Assembly: GCF_003610465.1 (NCBI RefSeq)
Contig: NZ_RAQI01000002.1
Location: 496,001 to 560,000, forward strand
DNA length: 64,000 nucleotides
Direction of reading: 5' to 3'
Origin: Xenorhabdus ehlersii
GTDB taxonomy: Bacteria > Pseudomonadota > Gammaproteobacteria > Enterobacterales > Enterobacteriaceae
This document shows, in pieces, positions 57,693 to 64,000 of this stretch. The translations under genes and the position numbers were made by a program. The notes under the pieces are model-generated. The model ran no database searches and was not told the origin of the DNA. It was given only the letters and a program-made list of their open reading frames with translations. Position 1 is the stretch's first letter, and each line of letters starts with the position of its first letter.

Positions 57693-59349
57693 CAGCCTGA
57701 ATCACGACGAAGCGGATAAAAAAGCGCTTAACACTCACTGTCTGGATGAACAAGAATGGCAAGCACTGCTCGACCAGTTTATTTCCTGTGCCGGTGAGGA
57801 AGATCTGGCCGGACTGGAAACGGCAATTGCTAGTGACCCAGTCACTTATTGTCTCCGCGAGTTAAATAACCCCATACGCGAACTGACGGAGCTTGAAAGT
57901 CAGTTCTCTTCCGTGATTATCCCTGAATCACCGGTTGATGCTGGGGCATATGCCCAACATCTGAGCGAAAATATCCTCAATCAGGTTGTGCCTGTATCAT
58001 CACCTACCTTTGTTGGTCACATGACATCGGCTCTCCCCAGACATTTGCCTGCACTTGGCAAAATAGTGACAGCCCTGAATCAAAACCTGGTCAAACTGGA
58101 AACATCGCATATTTTAACTGCGCTGGAACGCCAGGTTCTGGGTATGGTGCACAAGTTGGTATACCACTGTGATGAAACTTTCTATAAACAATGGCTTCAC
58201 AGCAGTGATCATGCTCTGGCGACCTTCTGTTCTGGTGGAACTGTGGCTAATTTAACCGCCATGTGGGCGTGCCGAAACCAGCTTATGCCGGCTGACGGGG
58301 ATTTTGCTGGTCTTGCACGTGAGGGATTAGCCAGGGGGCTGATGCATTATGGCTATAGGGGCTTAGCCATTCTGGTATCGGAATTGGGACACTATTCGCT
58401 GAAAAAAACGGTAGATATCCTTGGATTAGGACAAGATGCCTTGATAAAAGTTGATACCGACAAAGATGGCAAGATCTGCATCAATGCCCTCCTCACACAA
58501 CTACAGAAACTGCGCCAACGCAATATCAAACCTATGGCTATTGTCGGGATAGCTGGCACCACAGAAACCGGTTCCATTGATCCACTGGATATTCTGGCGG
58601 ATATCGCTGAACAGGAACAGTGCCATTTCCATGTTGATGCCGCCTGGGGCGGAGCGAGTTTGCTGTCCGAACGCTACCGGCATTTATTTGCGGGTATCGA
58701 ACGTGCTGATACCGTGACGATCGACGCTCATAAGCAAATGTATGTCCCCATGGGGGCTGGTATGGTGTTATTCCGTCAACCTACTCTGACCAGCGCCATT
58801 GCCCAGCATGCTAATTATATTGTGCGCAAAGGGTCGAAGGATCTGGGCCGTCATACTTTGGAAGGTTCACGCAGTGCAATGTCGCTGATGTTACACAGTA
58901 ACTTCCATCTGCTTGGCCGCCAAAGATTGGCTGGCCTGATAGATGCAAGCATTGAGAAAGCGCAACAATTTGCCGATCTGATCCGCCAGCAAGAAGATTT
59001 CGAGTTAATCAGTGAGCCACAGCTTTGCCTGTTGACTTATCGCTATGTGCCACCAAAGGTGTTACCGGCATTACGGGAAGGTTCAGAACAGGTTAAACAA
59101 CAACTGCATGAATTAATTAATACACTGAACCAGAATATCCAAGCGATGCAGTGGACTGCGGGAAAATCTTTTGTCTCACATACCTGTCTCAAACCCGCGC
59201 AATGGGCTAGACAACCAACAATAGTTTTACGCGTCGTGCTGGCAAATCCTCTGACCACGTTGGCAATACTCGAAAATATGCTTGAGGAGCAGCGTCAACT
59301 AGCACAACAAAGTCCGCTCTGGCAAACGCTACACAATTTAATCAATTGA
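57676..59349 (+). CDS. xabD: PLP-dependent decarboxylase, probable aspartate 1-decarboxylase (XabD-like)
   Basis: A 557-residue group II PLP decarboxylase resembling the PanP-type aspartate decarboxylases and glutamate/diaminobutyrate decarboxylases. FHVDAAWGGASLLS and TIDAHKQMYVPMGAGMVLF are seen; the Lys of DAHKQ (about residue 353) should bind PLP, and SGGTVANLTAMW is the cofactor phosphate region. I chose ATG 57676 (AGAGG 6 bases upstream) over a GTG at 57655. It follows xabC by about 70 bases with no terminator, so it is the last gene of the operon. The most likely job is aspartate to beta-alanine, the predicted substrate of module 11. Substrate choice within the family is inferred from that context. 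Confidence 0.8.
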   Translation: MLYFPDSLNHDEADKKALNTHCLDEQEWQALLDQFISCAGEEDLAGLETAIASDPVTYCLRELNNPIRELTELESQFSSVIIPESPVDAGAYAQHLSENILNQVVPVSSPTFVGHMTSALPRHLPALGKIVTALNQNLVKLETSHILTALERQVLGMVHKLVYHCDETFYKQWLHSSDHALATFCSGGTVANLTAMWACRNQLMPADGDFAGLAREGLARGLMHYGYRGLAILVSELGHYSLKKTVDILGLGQDALIKVDTDKDGKICINALLTQLQKLRQRNIKPMAIVGIAGTTETGSIDPLDILADIAEQEQCHFHVDAAWGGASLLSERYRHLFAGIERADTVTIDAHKQMYVPMGAGMVLFRQPTLTSAIAQHANYIVRKGSKDLGRHTLEGSRSAMSLMLHSNFHLLGRQRLAGLIDASIEKAQQFADLIRQQEDFELISEPQLCLLTYRYVPPKVLPALREGSEQVKQQLHELINTLNQNIQAMQWTAGKSFVSHTCLKPAQWARQPTIVLRVVLANPLTTLAILENMLEEQRQLAQQSPLWQTLHNLIN

Positions 59350-59397
59350 GTATATGGTCTGATATCACATCGCAGTATTCGTTTGATTAACTTATCT

Positions 59398-59460
59398 ACC
59401 CAATAGATTTCAAGTGGCAGCATAGCCGCTGTTTGAAATCTATTGGGTTCTTTTTTTACA
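59398..59460 (+). terminator. Long palindromic terminator of the xab operon
   Basis: CCCAATAGATTTCAA and TTGAAATCTATTGGG arms (about 15 bp), with a GGCAGC..GCTG inner part, end in TTCTTTTTTT. It also resembles a palindromic intergenic repeat family containing ATAGATTTCAAG..GCAGC that I recall from Xenorhabdus, Photorhabdus and relatives, here trimmed to act as a terminator. Confidence 0.85.
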
Positions 59461-59507
59461 AATACAAAACGTAAATAACACATCGTTTAAAATCAATAAA
59501 TAGTTAT

Positions 59508-60590
59508 TCAATCAGCTTGTTGTTCCAATTCTCTAACCAGTGGGATCACGTTTCTACCAAAATACTCTAGCTCTTCCTGCATATGCAAAAATCCAAGCAA
59601 CATCAGGTTTACACCGACCTTTTTATATTCAATAATTCGTTGGGCTATTTGTAATGGTGTACCAATAAGGTTGGTTTTAAAGCCGTCATTATACTGTACA
59701 AGATCTTCGAAAGTTGATTTTGCCCAGTTCCCTTCTTTTTCCGGTGATGCATTTCCCGCATTTTGGACTTCATGATGGAAACTTTTCACCGCTTCAAAAT
59801 CACTATTATCTAAAATATCCTGTAATACTGCGCGAGCCTCTTTCTCATCATCACGGGCAATAGCAAAACCATTAACGCCTATTTTTACCTGATGATGATT
59901 CAATAACGCTTTAGCTCTGATATCTTCGATTTGTTTGTGAATATATTCCACACTGCCGCCATTAGTAAAATACCAATCAGAAACGCGGGCGGCCATGTCT
60001 CTGGCAGCTCTGGAACTCCCTCCTTGAAAAATTTCCGGTAATGGTGTCTGTGGCTTGGGGTTTAAAACATAATCATGAAAACGATAAAAATCACCAGAAA
60101 AACTGAAAGCGGGTTGCGACCAGATCCCTTTCAAACAATGGATAAATTCTTCAGAACGTAAATAACGTTCTTCATGATCCAACCACGGTTCACCAATCGC
60201 TTTAAATTCACCGCGAAACCAACCACTAACAATATTAACCGCAATACGGGCACCATAAAGCTGACTGATTGTTGCTATCTGCTTAGCAGCCAACACCGGT
60301 TTCCAAGGCCCAGGTAAAAGGGCTGCAATGATTTTCAATTTATTTGTTACGGAAAGCAGATCTTGCGAAAAGGTCATCGATTCATGTTGGTTTTCAGCAC
60401 CATATCCAGCAGTAAATCTAATTTGGGTCAATGCATAGTCAAAACCTACATTTTCGGCGATTTGAGCCAGACTGCGATTATAAGTATGATCCCAATTGGT
60501 ACGTTGCTGGATTTTACTTATAACCAATCCACCTGAAACATTTGGCACCCAATAAGCAAATTTAATGGGTTGAGAATTGAATTCAGCCAT
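59508..60590 (-). CDS. sfnG: FMNH2-dependent dimethylsulfone monooxygenase SfnG
   Basis: A 360-residue bacterial-luciferase-family flavin monooxygenase. The sequence follows Pseudomonas SfnG closely by eye: IKFAYWVPNVSGGLVISKIQQRT, RFTAGYGAENQHES, NIVSGWFRGEFKAIGEPWLDHEERY, FQGGSSRAARDMAARVSDWYFTNGG. SfnG oxidises dimethylsulfone with FMNH2 and O2 to methanesulfinate, releasing formaldehyde, as part of sulfur scavenging. A flavin reductase partner is not in the window. GGAGG lies 4 to 5 bases before the ATG. It is divergent from frmA, and its end faces xabD across the terminator at 59398-59460. Confidence 0.85.
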   Translation of the reverse strand: MAEFNSQPIKFAYWVPNVSGGLVISKIQQRTNWDHTYNRSLAQIAENVGFDYALTQIRFTAGYGAENQHESMTFSQDLLSVTNKLKIIAALLPGPWKPVLAAKQIATISQLYGARIAVNIVSGWFRGEFKAIGEPWLDHEERYLRSEEFIHCLKGIWSQPAFSFSGDFYRFHDYVLNPKPQTPLPEIFQGGSSRAARDMAARVSDWYFTNGGSVEYIHKQIEDIRAKALLNHHQVKIGVNGFAIARDDEKEARAVLQDILDNSDFEAVKSFHHEVQNAGNASPEKEGNWAKSTFEDLVQYNDGFKTNLIGTPLQIAQRIIEYKKVGVNLMLLGFLHMQEELEYFGRNVIPLVRELEQQAD

Positions 60591-60885
60591 TAAACCTCCA
60601 TGATTTGAAATCAGAATATATAGCTACCCGGTAAGGACGTTTATCATCTTCAATGATTTTTATAGCACAATATAAAATTAGTTAATCGATGAGACATATT
60701 ATTGACAGGTCTCAATAAAATCCATTATTTATTATTTTATTTTAAATAATTTACAAAAGACACCATTTCTCAGTTTAAAGTCAATTGACAACTCTTATAG
60801 GGTCTTTTATAAATTTTCTATAAATATAAAAAATAAGATTAGAAAAATATCCTTACTGTTCATTTTTCACCAAAGGGAGTAAAAA

Positions 60886-61102
60886 ATGAAAATTGTTCAC
60901 TTAACATATATTCACTTAACCAAATACCAAGAACAAAAAATATTTGATAAAAATCCATATGATAACTTCGATTTTATTTGTGAAAAAATACACAGATTAT
61001 CTAATCTTATTAAGATTGAATTAATTCTAGGATCCGGCAATATTGCATAATGATGGTGATATTGATGCGTATAAATATTTTTTATTGATTGATTGGTCAT
61101 AA
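60886..61102 (+). pseudogene. Remnant of a CpdA-like metallophosphoesterase
   Basis: AAAGGGAG lies before an ATG giving MKIVHLTYIHLTKYQEQK..NPYDNFDFICEKI.. and a stop at 61050 after GSGNIA. The pattern matches the start of metallophosphoesterases, which have MKIVHLTDIHL and later TGDIA; the first metal-binding Asp is Tyr here and GD is GN. After the stop a one-base shift restores NDGDIDAYKYFLLID, the expected continuation, until a TAA at 61102. The rest of the gene is gone. Clearly a decayed 5' fragment. Confidence 0.65.
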
Positions 61103-61113
61103 TTCAAAAATAA

Positions 61114-62298
<1,185 letters not shown>

Positions 62299-62322
62299 TT
62301 AAGTTTGGATCGTAGACAGAAA

Positions 62323-62345
62323 ACCGTGTTGCAAGCCAACACGGT
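62323..62345. repeat. Inverted repeat between frmA and frmB
   Basis: ACCGTGTTG and CAACACGGT form a perfect 9-bp stem with a 5-base loop. No T-run follows, so it more likely trims or stabilises mRNA, or is a weak terminator that sets the frmA:frmB ratio. Confidence 0.6.
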
Positions 62346-62398
62346 ATCTGACAAGTAATAAAATAATCACTGCAACAAATGACTTTAGAGAGGAAGTA

Positions 62399-63256
62399 AT
62401 GGAAAGAATCGAACATCACGCCTGTTTTGGTGGATGGCAGGATATCTATCAACATGAATCAAAGGCTTTGGGTTGCCAGATGCGTTTTGCCATTTTCTTG
62501 CCTCCTCAAATTAAAGCAAGAAGATTACCCGTCCTTTACTGGCTCTCTGGCTTGACCTGCACTGAGCAAAATTTCATCACAAAATCAGGCGCTCAACGTT
62601 ATGCGGCTGAACAGGGTATCGTTATTGTGGCTCCAGATACCAGCCCACGGGGTGATGATGTCGCTGACGATCCCGCCTACGATCTTGGAAAAGGTGCTGG
62701 CTTTTATCTCAATGCATCAAAACACCCTTGGGCTTCACACTATCGTATGTATGATTATGTTGTTTCAGAACTCCCCAATTTGATTGAAACACACTTTGCG
62801 GTCACTAATATACGAGCAATCAGTGGACACTCAATGGGAGGCCATGGTGCAATGATTGTTGCATTGAAGAATCCAGAACGTTATTGCAGTGTTTCGGCAT
62901 TCTCACCTATTGTGGCTCCTAGCCAGGTTCCGTGGGGAATAAAAGCATTTTCAGCCTACCTTGGCGAAGATACATCAGATTGGAAACAATATGACACTGT
63001 AGAACTGATCAGGAATGCGAAAGAACAGCTTCCTATTTTGATTGACCAGGGTCTCAATGATGACTTTTTGGATGAACAGTTACGCCCTCATTTATTGCAA
63101 GATATTTGCGATGAAGCCGGTTATCCAGTGACTATCAATCTTCGGCCTGAATATGATCACAGCTATTACTTTATTGCCAGCTTTATTGAAGATCATATCA
63201 CTTATCATGCCAAAGCAATGCAAGGTCATGACATCAATTTATTGACTCATGTATAG
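62399..63256 (+). CDS. frmB: S-formylglutathione hydrolase
   Basis: A 285-residue alpha/beta hydrolase (esterase D family) that splits S-formylglutathione to formate and glutathione, completing formaldehyde detoxification begun by Frm[11 protein letters not shown] and [10 protein letters not shown] (nucleophile Ser145) are typical, with DQGLNDDFL and EYDHSYYFI supplying Asp and His. AGAGAGGAAG precedes the ATG. The length and all motifs are normal. Confidence 0.93.
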   Translation: MERIEHHACFGGWQDIYQHESKALGCQMRFAIFLPPQIKARRLPVLYWLSGLTCTEQNFITKSGAQRYAAEQGIVIVAPDTSPRGDDVADDPAYDLGKGAGFYLNASKHPWASHYRMYDYVVSELPNLIETHFAVTNIRAISGHSMGGHGAMIVALKNPERYCSVSAFSPIVAPSQVPWGIKAFSAYLGEDTSDWKQYDTVELIRNAKEQLPILIDQGLNDDFLDEQLRPHLLQDICDEAGYPVTINLRPEYDHSYYFIASFIEDHITYHAKAMQGHDINLLTHV

Positions 63257-63280
63257 TCTGTCTATTTGGAGAACATTCAG

Positions 63281-63418
63281 ATGGCAAAGATTGATGTGAC
63301 CTGTCCATCTTGTTGTGCAGTTAAAGGGATCCACCGTAATGGGCGCTCTCGCTCTGGTCATCAACGTTATCTTTGCCAGTCCTGCCGTCATTCTTGGCAA
63401 CGGGAACCGCATCTCTGA
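63281..63418 (+). mobile_element. Truncated IS1 InsA-like zinc-finger ORF
   Basis: A 45-residue ORF, MAKIDVTCPSCCAVKGIHR.. SGHQRYLCQSCRHSWQREPHL, which matches the N-terminal zinc finger of IS1 InsA (CPSC...GHQRYLC..CR.TWQ) and then stops, without the helix-turn-helix half or insB. GGAG lies 9 bases before the ATG. No IS1 ends or target duplication are visible nearby. It may be a dead IS1 piece or a retained small zinc-finger protein. Confidence 0.7.
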
Positions 63419-63468
63419 GTATCATGTTTTATAGGGATCTAACTATTTGGAAGTACAACCTAAATAAA

Positions 63469-63504
63469 CCCTTGTTTTTCCTAATTTAATGGAAAAGGCA
63501 AGGG
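63469..63504. repeat. Imperfect hairpin between the insA remnant and flgL
   Basis: CCCTTGTTTTTCC (63469-63481) pairs with GGAAAAGGCAAGGG (63491-63504). It could end transcription of the frmB-insA region, though the T-run is inside the stem. Confidence 0.45.
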
Positions 63505-63542
63505 CTATGTTACTGGGATAAGAAAATAAAACTGCAACCTGA

Positions 63543-63565
63543 AAGGTTGGAAATATACCAACCTT
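63543..63565 (-). terminator. Hairpin after flgL
   Basis: AAGGTTGG and CCAACCTT (8-bp stem, 7-base loop) lie 2 bases past the flgL stop on the minus strand. The T-run is poor, so activity is moderate at best. Confidence 0.5.
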
Positions 63566-63567
63566 AA

Positions 63568-64000
63568 TTAACGATACATCTCAAACAAAGACATACCTTT
63601 TAAATCAGAAAAAGCTTTATAGGAAGCCTGTAATGCAGCATGTTCCTGATAATAGCTGGAAATGGTGGAGATCAAATCCGCATCGACTAATTCCCCCATA
63701 CGAACTTTATTGGCTATGCTGCGTTCACTGGCTAACGCATCCAGTTGGTCCATTTCCTGAAGCTGTAACCCTAGCACGGCTTGCGCCGAGGATAAGTTGT
63801 TCAAGCTATTACGTACCCCTCGGTTAGCCTTGTTAATTAACTCCAGTGATTCCTCTCTTTCTGTTTCGCTGGCATCCGTGAATGGCCTTTTAAGCGCCTC
63901 GATCGCAAAATCAATAGAAGCAAAAATATCTGATTCACTGGCACTGCCATCAGGTTCTTTAATCGGGTTGGACGTTGCCGATAAAAAGACTTTTTCCCCT
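63568..64000 (-). CDS. flgL: Flagellar hook-associated protein 3 (FlgL), C-terminal part
   Basis: The last 144 or so residues of FlgL, the second hook-filament junction protein, exported by the flagellar type III system. The frame is open from the window edge (GEKVFLSATSNPIKEP) through FASIDFAIEALKRPF and the C-terminal coiled-coil D0 region, ending GMSLFEMYR, which resembles the FlgL end QGLSLFNYI-type motif. The N-terminal part lies beyond base 64000. In enterobacteria flgK lies upstream; that cannot be seen here. Confidence 0.85.
   Translation of the reverse strand, partial: GEKVFLSATSNPIKEPDGSASESDIFASIDFAIEALKRPFTDASETEREESLELINKANRGVRNSLNNLSSAQAVLGLQLQEMDQLDALASERSIANKVRMGELVDADLISTISSYYQEHAALQASYKAFSDLKGMSLFEMYR

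Noticed and set aside
60912..61100. 62-codon minus-strand ORF
   Set aside because: It lies opposite the metallophosphoesterase remnant, is low in complexity and has no ribosome site.

Overview
The window looks like a chromosomal segment of an entomopathogenic Morganellaceae bacterium, most likely Xenorhabdus. The housekeeping genes are enterobacterial (phoH, endA, uspF, adiAC, a cspA-type gene, frmAB, flgL). The centre is a 44 kb three-gene NRPS locus followed by a PLP-dependent decarboxylase, which from memory matches the xabABCD (xenoamicin) locus of Xenorhabdus doucetiae. Species assignment is inference; no database search was run.

Layout. 0.3-2.8 kb: a cyanide-insensitive-type bd oxidase operon (cioA, cioB, a DUF2474-like small subunit). 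2.9-5.0 kb, minus strand: phoH with an attenuator-like leader, and endA with an extra C-terminal domain. 5.3-6.6 kb: a 60-residue orphan protein and two uspF-like genes. 6.9-7.5 kb: a lipoprotein gene with an amber codon in its signal peptide. 7.7-11.3 kb, minus strand: an adiA-adiC arginine-dependent acid-resistance operon, with adiA frameshifted at an A7 tract. 11.7-12.9 kb: a two-gene phage-type lysis pair and a cold-shock gene with a cspA-like thermosensor leader. 13.5-57.6 kb: xabA (7 modules), xabB (2) and xabC (4 plus tandem thioesterases), overlapping as one operon, then xabD to 59.3 kb. 59.5-63.4 kb: sfnG facing away from frmA-frmB, a decayed metallophosphoesterase gene between them, and a truncated IS1 insA-like gene. 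63.6 kb to the edge, minus strand: the C-terminal part of flgL.

The NRPS reads colinearly as 13 modules. It has a starter C domain, strictly alternating ordinary C and dual C/E domains (modules 3, 5, 7, 9, 11), and pocket codes read by eye that suggest acyl-Pro-(D)Ala-Val*-(D)Leu*-Ile/Val-(D)Thr-Val*-(D)Val*-Val*-(D)Ala-betaAla-Pro-Val* (asterisk = uncertain). XabD probably decarboxylates aspartate to beta-alanine for module 11. Tandem TE domains presumably release and lactonise the chain, plausibly through Thr6. No MbtH protein, phosphopantetheinyl transferase, exporter or regulator is encoded beside the cluster, so these must be supplied from elsewhere.

The least described signals are: the phoH leader (strong promoter, Arg-rich mini-ORF, terminator hairpin); a 2.3 kb near-identical tract shared by modules 1-2 and 12-13; altered dual C/E and P-loop motifs in the NRPS; three broken genes (adiA, the amber lipoprotein, the metallophosphoesterase); and a possible formaldehyde link between sfnG and frmAB.
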